This document shows, one piece after another, positions 9,127-17,516 of a stretch of 64,000 nucleotides of DNA. Position 1 is the stretch's first letter, and each line of letters begins with the position of its first letter. Location: NCBI RefSeq assembly GCF_016786305.1, contig NZ_JADWYV010000001.1; one strand, 5' to 3'. The notes under the pieces are model-generated. The model was given only the letters and a program-made list of their open reading frames with translations. It made no database searches and was not told where the DNA came from. The DNA comes from Pseudofrankia nepalensis. Lineage in GTDB: Bacteria > Actinomycetota > Actinomycetes > Frankiales > Frankiaceae. A program made the translations under genes and the position numbers.

Positions 9127-9792
9127 ATGTGGCCATCGCATTTCCACAAGAGGACATCGGGCCTTCGCACGCGGACCGCCATGTTCGCGGTTCTGCTCGG
9201 CGTGTGTCTGGCCGCAGGCGCCTGCGGCGGCTCGGGCGATGACGAGGGTCCAGCGCCCGTCCTGACTGAATCAGTTGGCACGGCGACGGCCGCCACCTCG
9301 CCCGCGGACCCCGCCGCCGAGGTCCGCGCCGCCGTCACGGCGGCCCAGAAGCAGTACTTCGATGCCTACCGCGCCGCTGCCGCGAACCCGTCCGACGGGG
9401 CCCTCGTCGATGCACTGCGCGCGGTCTACACCGACCAGTCCGTCGCCGGCGACAACGTTCGCGGCCGGATGGAGTGGTTCGCCGAGCGGGGCTACGTCGT
9501 TCGCCAGGACCCTGGTTCCTACTACGTCATCGAGGACATCAGCATCGAGTCCTTGCCGCCGGCCGGACAGGCGGTCGCCACGGTCTGTGGCTGGGATAGC
9601 GACCCCATCATCGACGGCGTCAACCGAGCGCCCGACGGGAAGGAGATCTTCGTCCGGAATACCCCGGGTAGTGGGCGGACCCGCACGACCTGGGTGGAGC
9701 AACTCGACGGCAGCTGGAAGATCAGCAGCGGCGTGGTCGTGGACAGCTGGGAAGGCGAGAACCGGTGCCCGCCCCGCCCCGTCTCCTCCTGA
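9127..9792 (+). CDS. Exported lipoprotein-like protein, first gene of Flp operon
   Basis: About 221 residues. The ATG at 9127 gives a basic n-region (HKRTSGLRTRT), a short hydrophobic stretch and a Cys near AAGACGG, as in a lipoprotein signal peptide; the ATG at 9181 would leave almost no n-region. The mature part begins with a Gly/Ser/Thr/Pro linker followed by about 150 residues that look like a compact domain ending in a WKI..GVVVDSW segment, similar in shape to NTF2/SnoaL-like lipoproteins of actinomycetes, though I cannot confirm the family. Its stop overlaps the next gene by 28 bases, so it is co-translated with the pilus cluster. It may be an envelope-anchored assembly factor. Confidence 0.65.
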   Translation: MWPSHFHKRTSGLRTRTAMFAVLLGVCLAAGACGGSGDDEGPAPVLTESVGTATAATSPADPAAEVRAAVTAAQKQYFDAYRAAAANPSDGALVDALRAVYTDQSVAGDNVRGRMEWFAERGYVVRQDPGSYYVIEDISIESLPPAGQAVATVCGWDSDPIIDGVNRAPDGKEIFVRNTPGSGRTRTTWVEQLDGSWKISSGVVVDSWEGENRCPPRPVSS

Positions 9793-10688
9793 CCATGGCC
9801 GGCGCTGCAACCATCATTCTCACCGTCCTAGCGACAGCTCTACCTGCCGCAGCCGACGACCCGCTCTCCCTCAGATGGTGGGACAGCACAGGTATCCAGG
9901 CTGATGGCCAAGTCGAATCCGACGAGGACCGCCAACAGATACTCGCCTCGGTCTCGTCAGCGGACGACGAAGCCACACCCGCGGGCGGAAACAGTGCGGC
10001 CGGACCCGCGCCGAGTTGTGCGTGGCGGCCAAGCACAGCAGTAGCCGGTGTGATCGGCCAAGTGCTTCCCGAGGACGTCCCGGTGCACGAGGCCGATCGG
10101 GTGGAGCCGGATGGGTCGACGTCGCGGCTGTATGCGCGGGTCTGCGCGGACGGCACCGTCACCGACTGGCAGTGGTTCACCCTCGCCAATGTTCCGGGTC
10201 TGCGGACCTCGGCGGTGGATGACGTGGGTCGCCGGTTGCCGTTGCCCGTGCCGGTGTTGTCGCCGGATCTGGCCCGAGGGCTGGTCGTGAACGTGGCGAC
10301 CTGGTTCGCCGCCCCCGCCGGCCAGTGGGCTCCCGTGACGGGCACAGCTGAGGCGCTGGGTCTGTCGGTGTCGGTGACGGCGCTCCCGGTTGAGCTGGTC
10401 TTCGACCCGGGTGACGGCACCGCCCCGGTGAGCTGCGCCGGGCCGGGGGCGACGTTCGACGCGTCCGCGCCGCCGCCGGCCGCGGCTCCGGACTGTTCCT
10501 ACATCTATCGGGACGCCTCGACGGCGGCGCCGAATGGCCGGTTCTGGCCGGCGTCGCTGTCGATCCGCTGGTCGGTCACCTGGACGGCCAGTGACGGCCA
10601 GACCGGCGCCCTCGATCCGCTAATCACCACGACTCCGATCGAGGCCGTGGTCCACGAATACCAGGCCCTGGAGAGAAACGGCTCATGA
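9765..10688 (+). CDS. Secreted protein of the Flp pilus cluster
   Basis: A 307-aa protein with a clear Sec signal peptide (PRLLLTMAGAATIILTVLAT, cleavage after ALPAAA). GTG 9765 overlaps the preceding gene; ATG 9795 is an alternative that shortens the n-region. The mature protein has no transmembrane segment and contains two Cys pairs (around CAWRPS/CADGT and SCAGPG/DCSYIY) that could form disulfides outside the membrane, with a C-terminal domain of alternating beta-like strands (SIRWSVTWTASDG). Actinobacterial Flp loci often begin with such exported proteins of unknown role. The stop is followed by an ATGA overlap with a small ORF. Confidence 0.7.
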   Translation: MPAPPRLLLTMAGAATIILTVLATALPAAADDPLSLRWWDSTGIQADGQVESDEDRQQILASVSSADDEATPAGGNSAAGPAPSCAWRPSTAVAGVIGQVLPEDVPVHEADRVEPDGSTSRLYARVCADGTVTDWQWFTLANVPGLRTSAVDDVGRRLPLPVPVLSPDLARGLVVNVATWFAAPAGQWAPVTGTAEALGLSVSVTALPVELVFDPGDGTAPVSCAGPGATFDASAPPPAAAPDCSYIYRDASTAAPNGRFWPASLSIRWSVTWTASDGQTGALDPLITTTPIEAVVHEYQALERNGS

Positions 10689-10822
10689 TCACAGCCTTGA
10701 CCCCGCAGCCCGCAACCGACCGACTTCGCGCTGAAGGATCACCGGCCACCGACCACGGACACGGCGGCCTTGCCGGCTGCTGCCAGCGGACCGGTGGCCA
10801 GCGAGCTGGAGGTGGTGGGTGA
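10685..10822 (+). CDS. Small ORF (45 aa) linking two pilus genes by overlaps
   Basis: An ATG at 10685 overlaps the previous stop (ATGA), and the TGA at 10820-10822 overlaps the next start (TGATG). Double coupling of this kind is the layout of the rest of the operon, which is the main support for it. The peptide begins MITALTPQPATDRL and ends in a Gly run, with two adjacent Cys. It has no signal or membrane segment. It may be a real small protein or only a coupling leader that carries ribosomes to the CpaB-like gene. Confidence 0.4.
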   Translation: MITALTPQPATDRLRAEGSPATDHGHGGLAGCCQRTGGQRAGGGG

Positions 10823-11706
10823 TGGCCTACACCGATCACTGGGACGACACCGACGTCGAGGAGAGTCTCGACGCCCCCGGCGGCCCGTCGGACGTGGGGC
10901 GGCCGGCGCGGCGGTGGGGTGGGGTGCTGGCCGGGCTGCTGCTGGCGGTGCTGGGCGCCGGCGGGGCGTTGTGGCTCGGGTCCGGCGGGCAGTCGATGGT
11001 CGACGCGGTGGCGCTGTCCCGGCCAGTGGCGCGCGGGCAGGTGGTCACGGCGGCGGATCTGGCGCAGGTACGGGTCGCGGCGGACGGCGGCGCGGTGCGA
11101 CTGGCGACCCCGGCGATGGCGCGGGATCTTCTGCTGGGCCGCCAGGCGCTGGTGGACCTTCCGGCGGGGACGTTGGTGACGCCGGAGCTGGTGGGGTCGG
11201 TGGCGGGGCCGGCGGGGACGTTGACGCTTGGGGTCGCGGTCGATCCGGCGGGGTTGCCGTCGGCGGCGCCGCGCCCGGGTGAGCGGGTCGACGTCGTGGG
11301 AATCGACCCGGTGACGAAGACCGCGCTGACGCTGGCCCGGGGTGTGACGGTGACCGAGGTCCGTCGGCCGTCGGGTGCGTCCGGGACCGGGGAGACGGTG
11401 GTCTACCTGGCGGTTCCGGCGGATCTGGCGGCGCGGGTCGCGACGGTGGCCGCTGTCAGCCCGGGGGTCCGGCTTCTTGGCGCCACCGGCGCCGGCTCTC
11501 CTGGGGTTGCCGTCGACGGTTCGGCTTCGACCGGTGAGGCGGCGACCGGTCCTGGCCCGGCCACCACGGCCGGGCCGAGCGCTGGCGCGGTCGGCGGGGC
11601 GACCAGGTCGCCTTCCGCTACACCAGCTGGCATGCCCGGCGGTACGACCGGTGGCAGCGGAATCGGTGGCGATGGGTTGGCCGGCACGGTCGGGGGCGGT
11701 CGGTGA
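10822..11706 (+). CDS. SAF-domain pilus assembly protein (CpaB/RcpC-like)
   Basis: About 294 residues. One transmembrane segment (about 34-54, GVLAGLLLAVLGAGGALWLG) is followed by an SAF domain (about 61-130: LSRPVARGQVVTAADL, then LPAGTLVTPELV) and a second beta domain with PRPGERVDVVG and ETVVYLAVP, as in CpaB/RcpC proteins of Flp pilus machines. The last 90 residues are a Gly/Ala/Thr-rich low-complexity tail. The start is ATG 10822 or the GTG just before it. Its stop overlaps the tadA start (TGATG). In Tad systems this protein sits at the cell envelope and helps stabilise the assembly; here it lies directly upstream of the ATPase gene, as expected. Confidence 0.85.
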   Translation: MAYTDHWDDTDVEESLDAPGGPSDVGRPARRWGGVLAGLLLAVLGAGGALWLGSGGQSMVDAVALSRPVARGQVVTAADLAQVRVAADGGAVRLATPAMARDLLLGRQALVDLPAGTLVTPELVGSVAGPAGTLTLGVAVDPAGLPSAAPRPGERVDVVGIDPVTKTALTLARGVTVTEVRRPSGASGTGETVVYLAVPADLAARVATVAAVSPGVRLLGATGAGSPGVAVDGSASTGEAATGPGPATTAGPSAGAVGGATRSPSATPAGMPGGTTGGSGIGGDGLAGTVGGGR

Positions 11707-13283
11707 TGGCCGTCCCCCGCCCGTCCAGCGGCGACGACGCCCGGAGCCTGGCGGGCCGGGCGGCACAGAGCCTTGGCGGTCCGGCGCCGGCCGCGGCCCG
11801 CCAGGCCACAGGCCCGACCTCAGCGGCGGGCCGGCGGACGGGTGCCGGCCAGGCGCCGCTGGCGGCGGGGACCACGGTGACACCCGGAACGGGCGGCTTT
11901 CGCGGGCCGACGGCGGGACGGCTGGCGGACCGGCCGGCGGTCGGCCTGATCGACGACAAGCTGGTCGACGCCTACGTGACCCGGATCGACGAACTGGTCG
12001 AGGCGCGGCTGACTCAGGCCCGCCGCGGCGGGGTGTCGGTGCGGGCCGCGGACCGTGGTGCTCTCGTCGAGGAAACCATCACCGCGGTGCTTGTCGCCGC
12101 CCGCCAGCAGGCCGCCGCCGAGAACCGGCCACCGCTGGCACCGACGGTGGAGGACGTGATCCGGCGGCGGGCGCGGGCGGCACGGGCGGAGCTGGGGCCG
12201 CTGGGCCCGGCGTTGACGGCGGCGCACCGGTGGAGCGACGTCGAGGTCAACGGCGCCGTCAACATGATCTGCACCGAACGGGCCACCGGCACCCGGTTCG
12301 AAACCGCCTCCCCGTTTGGCGGCGACGAGCAGGTGTGGGAGTGGGCGGCCGCGCAGGCGGCGCTGGCCGGTCGGCGGTTCGACGAGGCCAACCCATCGGT
12401 CCGTTTCCGGCTCCCCAACGGGGTCCGGGTACACGCGGTCGGCCGGGTGACGTCCCTGACCCACCTGGATTGCCGGCTGTTCACCCCCGCCCTGGACACG
12501 TTGATGGGCTTGGCCGGCACCGGCATGTGCGGACCCGACGTCGTCGCGCTGCTGGCGGCGACCGCGGCCCTCCAGGTCCCGTTCGGCCTGGTCATCTCCG
12601 GCGGCACCGGCGCCGGCAAGACCACCTTGCTCCGCGCGTGGGCGAACGCCACCCCGACTGACCGAGCACTTGAACGCGTCGTCGTCGTCGAGGACGAAGC
12701 CGAACTGTTCCTCGACCGCGGCCGCTGGCGCAACCTCGTCGAGTTCGAAGCCCGCGAAGCCAACGTCGACGGCCGAGGCGAGTATCCGATGGAGCGCTAC
12801 CTGACCGCCGACCTGCGCCGCCAGACTCCGGGCCGGGTCCTGCTCGGGGAGCTCAAACCCGACGGCGGCGTGCTACCCCTGCTGCTCGCCGCCGGGCAGG
12901 GCATCGCCCACGGTGTCGCCACCACGATCCACGCCCCCTCCGCCGCCGACGTCATCGGCCGGCTGCGGACCTACGCCGCGATCAGCTCACGCACCGTTCC
13001 CGAGACCGTGGTGCTGGAGACCATCGCGGCAACGGTCGACCTGGTCGTCCACGTCGCCCAGCAACCCACCGGCCGGGTGGTCACCGGCATCCGGGAGATC
13101 GGCGAGTACCGGGCCGGCACCGTCAGCTCCGCCGAGCTGTGGCGCTGGCACCCCCGCGCCGCCCGGGCCGTACGCACCGAGGTCGACCTGTCCGAACGAC
13201 TGACCGCCAAACTCGCGACCGTCACCGACCCCGACCAGTTCCGCCCCCGCCGCCCTTCCACGGCCACGGGCGGTGCCTGGTGA
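11706..13283 (+). CDS. tadA: Flp pilus assembly ATPase TadA/CpaF
   Basis: A 525-aa type II/IV secretion ATPase that powers Flp pilus assembly from the cytoplasm. An N-terminal 80-residue low-complexity part precedes the conserved domain. Visible motifs are Walker A GGTGAGKT (299-306), the acidic segment VVVVEDEAELFL, the Walker B region RVLLGELKPDGG, and the His box GVATTIHAPSAADVIGRL. Length is a little above the usual 400-480 because of the N-terminal extension. It is translationally coupled to the CpaB-like gene before and tadB after (GTGA overlap). Confidence 0.93.
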   Translation: MAVPRPSSGDDARSLAGRAAQSLGGPAPAAARQATGPTSAAGRRTGAGQAPLAAGTTVTPGTGGFRGPTAGRLADRPAVGLIDDKLVDAYVTRIDELVEARLTQARRGGVSVRAADRGALVEETITAVLVAARQQAAAENRPPLAPTVEDVIRRRARAARAELGPLGPALTAAHRWSDVEVNGAVNMICTERATGTRFETASPFGGDEQVWEWAAAQAALAGRRFDEANPSVRFRLPNGVRVHAVGRVTSLTHLDCRLFTPALDTLMGLAGTGMCGPDVVALLAATAALQVPFGLVISGGTGAGKTTLLRAWANATPTDRALERVVVVEDEAELFLDRGRWRNLVEFEAREANVDGRGEYPMERYLTADLRRQTPGRVLLGELKPDGGVLPLLLAAGQGIAHGVATTIHAPSAADVIGRLRTYAAISSRTVPETVVLETIAATVDLVVHVAQQPTGRVVTGIREIGEYRAGTVSSAELWRWHPRAARAVRTEVDLSERLTAKLATVTDPDQFRPRRPSTATGGAW

Positions 13284-14179
13284 GCGGCGGGTTGCGGATG
13301 CTTGCGCTGGCCTGCGTCGGCGCGATGGCCGGGGTGGGCGTCGCGCTGATGGTGCTGGCCGCGCCCGGCCGCCTGACCTGGCCAGCCGGACGGCCGACCG
13401 GCGCCACTTCGCCGCGGCGGCATCGGACCGGCGGTGGGAATAGTGCGGCCGGCCGGTGGGGGGCGCTACCCGGCGAGGCCGGTCCGATCGGGGCGGCGGC
13501 CGGCGCGGGCCTGGTGGCCGGGGTGCTGGTCGGGATGCCGGTGCTCGCTGTCCTTACCGGTGGACTGGTGTGGCTGGCCCGCGAGGCGCGGGGACTTCGG
13601 GCAGTGCCCGCGGTCAACGAGCTCGGTGAGGCGGTCGCGACCTGGTGCGAGACCGTCCGCCAGGAGCTGGACGCCGGCCAGCCGCTGCGCGCCGCCGTCG
13701 CCGCCTCCTGCCAACTCCCCCCGCCACCACTGACCACCCCCCTCACGGCGCTGGCCCACCGGCTCGACGCACAACAACCCCTCCCCGCGGCGCTGGCCGC
13801 CTTTCACCGCGAGACGGCCCATCCAGCGGTCGGCCAGGTCGTCGCCGCGTTGACGCTCGCCTACCGTCACGGTGCCGGCGAACTCGGCCGGCTCATGGCC
13901 AGCCAGGTCGAGGCCACCCGCCACCGCGTCGCCGTCGTCCGCGACCTGCACGCCGGCCGGGCCCGTCACCGCCGCGCCATGACCCTGCTCCTCGCCCTGT
14001 TCGCGCTGACCACCGCCGCCCTGCTCGCCGCCTGGCCCGCCCTGCTCGCCCCCTACCGCGGCCCGCTCGGCCAGCTCGTCCTCACCACCGACCTGCTGTT
14101 CGTCGGCACCGCGGTACATGCCCTGCTGCGCCGCTCGCGCCCACCCACCGTCCCCGACTTCTTCCGGCGGGCGCGATGA
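13280..14179 (+). CDS. tadB: Flp pilus inner-membrane protein TadB
   Basis: About 299 residues from GTG 13280, which overlaps the tadA stop (GTGA). It has hydrophobic segments at the N-terminus (MLALACVGAMAGVGVALMVL), near residue 75-100, and two at the C-terminus (LLALFALTTAALLAAWPALL and LVLTTDLLFVGTAVHALL), flanking a cytoplasmic T2SSF (GspF-like) domain with a typical GQPLRAAVAASC and YRHGAGELGRLM pattern. In Tad systems TadB and TadC form the membrane platform on which the TadA ATPase acts. Order tadA-tadB-tadC is conserved. Confidence 0.88.
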   Translation: MSGGLRMLALACVGAMAGVGVALMVLAAPGRLTWPAGRPTGATSPRRHRTGGGNSAAGRWGALPGEAGPIGAAAGAGLVAGVLVGMPVLAVLTGGLVWLAREARGLRAVPAVNELGEAVATWCETVRQELDAGQPLRAAVAASCQLPPPPLTTPLTALAHRLDAQQPLPAALAAFHRETAHPAVGQVVAALTLAYRHGAGELGRLMASQVEATRHRVAVVRDLHAGRARHRRAMTLLLALFALTTAALLAAWPALLAPYRGPLGQLVLTTDLLFVGTAVHALLRRSRPPTVPDFFRRAR

Positions 14180-15060
14180 GCTTCCTGTCTGCCGCTGGGT
14201 TTGTGACCGGGCTGTGCGGCGCGTCCGCCACCCTCGGCGCCTACGTCGCGCTACGCGCCGCCCTCACCCCACGCACCACACCGCCGAACCGCCAGCCGGG
14301 GCGGTGGGCACGGGCCGGCGCGGTCTGGCTCACCGACCGCGTCACCCACACCGCCGGGCCGGGTCGGGCGCGAAGGCTGCTGCTCGCCGACGACCTGGCC
14401 GTCGCCGGCCGTGACCCCATCACCCACACCGCGATCCGCGCCGCTCACGCCACTCTCGCCGCGCTGGCCGGCGCGCTGCTCGCCGCCGCCGTCATGCTCG
14501 CCGGTCTGCCGCTGCCCGCCCTGACCGGCCCGGCTCTCGTCGTGCTCGCGGCACCGGTCGGGGTGCTGGTCGCCGACCGGCCGGTCCGGAGGGTCGCGAA
14601 GGCGCGGCGGCAGGAGGCCCGGCTCGCGGTCGCCGCCTACCTCGACCTCGTCCGTGTTCTGCTCGCCGGCGGGCTCACCCTGCACGCCGCGCTGCGCCTG
14701 GCCGCCGACGCCGGCACCGGCTGGGCCTTCACCCAGATCCGCGCCGCCCTCGACACCGCCGCCACCCACCGCCAGCCACCCGACACCGGCCTCGACCAGC
14801 TCGCCGCCCGGATCCCGCTGCCGGAATGGCGCGAGCTCCGCCTCACCGTCACCTCCGCGCTGCGCGGCGCCTCCCCCGTCCTCGCCATGGAATCCAAAGC
14901 CACCCACCTACGCGCCACCGAAGCCGCCACCGCCCGCACCCAGGCCGCCACCGCCGACGCCGAACTCGAACTACCCGCCGCCGTCGTCGCCCTCGCCTTC
15001 GTGGCGTTCCTGACCTACCCGCTGCTCGCCGTCCTGACCGCCACCGGCATCACCCCGTAA
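14176..15060 (+). CDS. tadC: Flp pilus inner-membrane protein TadC
   Basis: About 294 residues, ATG 14176 overlapping the tadB stop (ATGA). The N-terminal segment FLSAAGFVTGLCGASATLG, a long hydrophobic pair (LAALAGALLAAAVMLAGL and ALVVLAAPVGVLVA), a T2SSF-like cytoplasmic part with LVRVLLAGGLTLHAALRLA, and a C-terminal membrane anchor (VVALAFVAFLTYPLLAVL) match TadC. It is the partner platform protein to TadB. A 39-base gap with a strong ribosome binding site separates it from the pilin-like gene. Confidence 0.88.
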   Translation: MSFLSAAGFVTGLCGASATLGAYVALRAALTPRTTPPNRQPGRWARAGAVWLTDRVTHTAGPGRARRLLLADDLAVAGRDPITHTAIRAAHATLAALAGALLAAAVMLAGLPLPALTGPALVVLAAPVGVLVADRPVRRVAKARRQEARLAVAAYLDLVRVLLAGGLTLHAALRLAADAGTGWAFTQIRAALDTAATHRQPPDTGLDQLAARIPLPEWRELRLTVTSALRGASPVLAMESKATHLRATEAATARTQAATADAELELPAAVVALAFVAFLTYPLLAVLTATGITP

Positions 15061-15099
15061 GACGCACCGACCTGCCTACCCCTCGCAGGAGAAGGGAGC

Positions 15100-15366
15100 G
15101 TGACCGCCATGCGCCGCCTCGGCGTGCACCTCACCCTCACCACACTCTGGCTCACCGCCCTACCGGGACGGCTCACCGGCCGGCTCGCCACCGCCGACGC
15201 ACGGTCCCGCGCCCGGCGCGCCGACCGAGGCGACGCGCTGGCCACCGCGGTCATCACTGTCGGCCTCGTCCTCATCGCCGCCGCCGTCATCTACATCATC
15301 CGGCAGAAGGCCGTCGACACCGCGAACAACATCTGCACCAACACCGACCCCACCACCTGCCAGTGA
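15100..15366 (+). CDS. Small pilin-like protein (Flp/TadE-type signal)
   Basis: An 88-aa protein from GTG 15100, preceded by a strong AGGAGAAGGGAG ribosome binding site. After a basic leader comes RGDALATAVITVGLVLIAAA, a class III prepilin-like junction (Gly before a hydrophobic helix) and a short tail ending in a Cys pair (NNICTNTDPTTC). The usual Glu five residues into the mature helix of Flp pilins is replaced, so it may be a minor pilin or pseudopilin rather than the main subunit. No separate prepilin peptidase gene is in the window. Its stop overlaps a GTG (15363) that I take as the native start of the following TadE gene. Confidence 0.7.
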   Translation: MTAMRRLGVHLTLTTLWLTALPGRLTGRLATADARSRARRADRGDALATAVITVGLVLIAAAVIYIIRQKAVDTANNICTNTDPTTCQ

Positions 15367-15389
15367 ACATCCACCATCGCTGGCGACGA

Positions 15390-15760
15390 TGTAGGGGCGC
15401 CGGTGCACATGTCCAACGAGCGGGCCAGATGTCCACTCGGTGTCCAGCGGACGGCTGTCTGTCCACTGCCGCGGGCTTGGGCTGCACCAGGCCGCGGCAG
15501 AACGGTGCCGATGGTGCTCCATCACGCCGCTCCTATGCCGCGGATCTCGACGGCCTGTCCCGCGTCCGAACCGCCTCAAGGATCGACCGCTCGCCAAGCC
15601 TACGCACCCGCGGCCGACGGAAGAACGATCAGGTGTTGCGAAGAAATGGACAACGACTCCGGCGCGCAGGAAGGCGCAACACGCCCTCGGCACGCCTCCA
15701 GTGGACAGGTACGCCGCGCAACACGCCGCCCGGGTGGACATCTTCCCCGGCACCCCTACA
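15390..15760. mobile_element. 371-bp MITE-like element, copy 1
   Basis: The element begins TGTAGGGGCGCCGG and ends with the near-exact reverse complement CCGGCACCCCTACA (13 of 14 positions). A second copy, apparently identical in the parts I compared, follows after 5 bases (ACCGA), with a 376-base period. It encodes no transposase. Short open frames read through both copies but show no family. Clear target duplications are not visible (GACGA, ACCGA and GCCGC at the three junctions). Confidence 0.85.
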
Positions 15761-15765
15761 ACCGA

Positions 15766-16136
15766 TGTAGGGGCGCCGGTGCACATGTCCAACGAGCGGG
15801 CCAGATGTCCACTCGGTGTCCAGCGGACGGCTGTCTGTCCACTGCCGCGGGCTTGGGCTGCACCAGGCCGCGGCAGAACGGTGCCGATGGTGCTCCATCA
15901 CGCCGCTCCTATGCCGCGGATCTCGACGGCCTGTCCCGCGTCCGAACCGCCTCAAGGATCGACCGCTCGCCAAGCCTACGCACCCGCGGCCGACGGAAGA
16001 ACGATCAGGTGTTGCGAAGAAATGGACAACGACTCCGGCGCGCAGGAAGGCGCAACACGCCCTCGGCACGCCTCCAGTGGACAGGTACGCCGCGCAACAC
16101 GCCGCCCGGGTGGACATCTTCCCCGGCACCCCTACA
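15766..16136. mobile_element. 371-bp MITE-like element, copy 2
   Basis: Tandem copy of the preceding element, with the same terminal inverted repeats (TGTAGGGGCGCCGG ... CCGGCACCCCTACA). The interior contains several GTCCAC boxes and GGGCTTGGGCTG, which resemble the dispersed repeats at 22.4-24.7 kb. The near-perfect identity of the two copies points to a recent duplication. Confidence 0.85.
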
Positions 16137-16513
16137 GCCGCGACCCGCGCCGGGACCGGGGCGCCAGCCCGGTGGAACTGGCCCTGGTCATGGGCGCGGT
16201 ACTCGCCCTGTTCACGCTGGTCCTGGTGTTCGGGATGCGCTGGCTCGCCACCCAGGCCGCCGCCACCGCCGCCGGGCGCGCCCTCGAAACCGCACAGTCC
16301 CTCGACGGCACCGACCCCGCCGCCACCCAGGTCGCCACCGCGCTCGCCCACTCCAGCCGCGCCATCACCGACGTCGACGTCCACATCGACCGCGACACCA
16401 CCACCGGCACGGTCACCGTGCACGTCACCGTCCACGCCCTGCTCGGCGGCGCCGTCACCCGCGCCGCCACCGGACCGGCCACCCGCTTCATCCCCCAGGC
16501 CCAAGTCCCATGA
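16022..16513 (+). CDS. TadE-like minor pilin with displaced start
   Basis: The TadE body begins at about 16139 with DRGASPVELALVMGAVLALF (prepilin-type G/A-S-P-x-E junction and hydrophobic helix) and runs about 125 residues to the stop at 16513. The native start is probably GTG 15363, which overlaps the pilin stop, but two 371-bp elements now lie between it and the body, and that frame meets a TAG at 15768-15770. The frame of the body is open back through the second element, so translation could restart at ATG 16022 or further upstream (15440), adding a foreign N-terminus before the prepilin helix. Whether it is expressed or functional is unclear. Confidence 0.6.
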   Translation: MDNDSGAQEGATRPRHASSGQVRRATRRPGGHLPRHPYSRDPRRDRGASPVELALVMGAVLALFTLVLVFGMRWLATQAAATAAGRALETAQSLDGTDPAATQVATALAHSSRAITDVDVHIDRDTTTGTVTVHVTVHALLGGAVTRAATGPATRFIPQAQVP

Positions 16514-16974
16514 GCCTCAACCCACCCGCCCACACCGACGGTCGCGGGCGTCGCCCCGGCCGCGACCAGGGATCCTTCTCGGTCGAGCTGGCACTGGCCT
16601 GGCCGATCCTGATCCTCGGCCTGCTCGTCCTCGCCGTCACGGCCACCAACATCGGCGCGCGCACCGACGTCGCCCGCGCGGCCCGCGAAGCCGCCCGCGC
16701 CGCCTCCCTGGCCACCACTCCGGCGCAGGCGACGGCCATCGCCGATGCCACCGCCCGCGCGAACCTCACGACCGGTACCTGCACCGACGCCGTCATCCGC
16801 GCCGATTTCACCGTCACCGGGCCCGGTCCCGGCGACCTCGGCCTGGTCACCGTCACCGTCACCTGCCGCACCCGCCCCGTTCCCGGCCTCGCCCTGAGCC
16901 GCCAGCTCCACGCGACCAGCGACGCCGTTCTCGACCGCTACCGCGGCGGGCTCACCCTCCCCACCGCCCCATGA
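16510..16974 (+). CDS. TadE-like pilus protein
   Basis: 154 residues, ATG 16510 overlapping the previous stop (ATGA). A short basic leader precedes a prepilin-type signal, QGSFSVELALAWPILILGLL (Gly, then Glu five residues later, then a hydrophobic helix), typical of TadE/TadF pseudopilins. The extracellular part contains a Cys pair (GTCTD, TVTCRT) that could form a disulfide. In Tad systems TadE/F proteins are processed like Flp and are needed for assembly. Confidence 0.83.
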   Translation: MSLNPPAHTDGRGRRPGRDQGSFSVELALAWPILILGLLVLAVTATNIGARTDVARAAREAARAASLATTPAQATAIADATARANLTTGTCTDAVIRADFTVTGPGPGDLGLVTVTVTCRTRPVPGLALSRQLHATSDAVLDRYRGGLTLPTAP

Positions 16975-17438
16975 CCACGCCTTCGACATCCGCCACCACG
17001 CGACAAGATCCCGCGGCACGTGCCGAGCGGCCACACCCACCGGGACGGGACGCGGGAACGGTCAGCCTGACGATGACCGTCCTGTTCGCCGGCGCCCTGC
17101 TGCTCGCCGCGCTGATCTTCGACGCCGGCCGCGCTCTCGACGCCGCCGGCCACGCCTCCGACCTCGCCGCGGCCACCGCCCGCGCCGGCGCCCAGGCACT
17201 CGACGAAACCGCCCTACGCGCCGGCGCCCCCGCCCTCGACCCCACCGAGGCGGCCGCCAACGCTCACCTCTACCTCGCCCGCCACCCCGAAGCCACCCTG
17301 ACCGCTCTCACCGTCGACGGCCTCACCGTCACCGTCACCGTCACCACCCGTGTCGACTACCAGCTCCTCGACACCCTCGGCCTCGACCACGCCACGGTCA
17401 CCCAGACCCGCTCCGCCCGCGCCACCTCCGGGCCCTGA
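16971..17438 (+). CDS. TadG-like pilus protein
   Basis: 155 residues, ATG 16971 overlapping the previous stop. After a polar leader the segment DAGTVSLTMTVLFAGALLLA forms an N-terminal membrane helix with a putative-Flp-pilus-assembly TadG-like signature (DxGxVSL), then an Ala-rich helical region (GHASDLAAATARAGAQALDE) and a beta-rich end (TVDGLTVTVTVTTRV). It lacks the von Willebrand domain of long TadG proteins, which is usual for the short actinobacterial form. It ends the pilus structural genes; 78 bases separate it from the regulator. Confidence 0.75.
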   Translation: MTTPSTSATTRQDPAARAERPHPPGRDAGTVSLTMTVLFAGALLLAALIFDAGRALDAAGHASDLAAATARAGAQALDETALRAGAPALDPTEAAANAHLYLARHPEATLTALTVDGLTVTVTVTTRVDYQLLDTLGLDHATVTQTRSARATSGP

Positions 17439-17516
17439 CCCCGCCGTCCGGCTGTCGCCGCGTCCGAACTCCAGCGCGTCGCACTGTCCGGATCCATCCC
17501 CCGCAGGGAGACGCCG

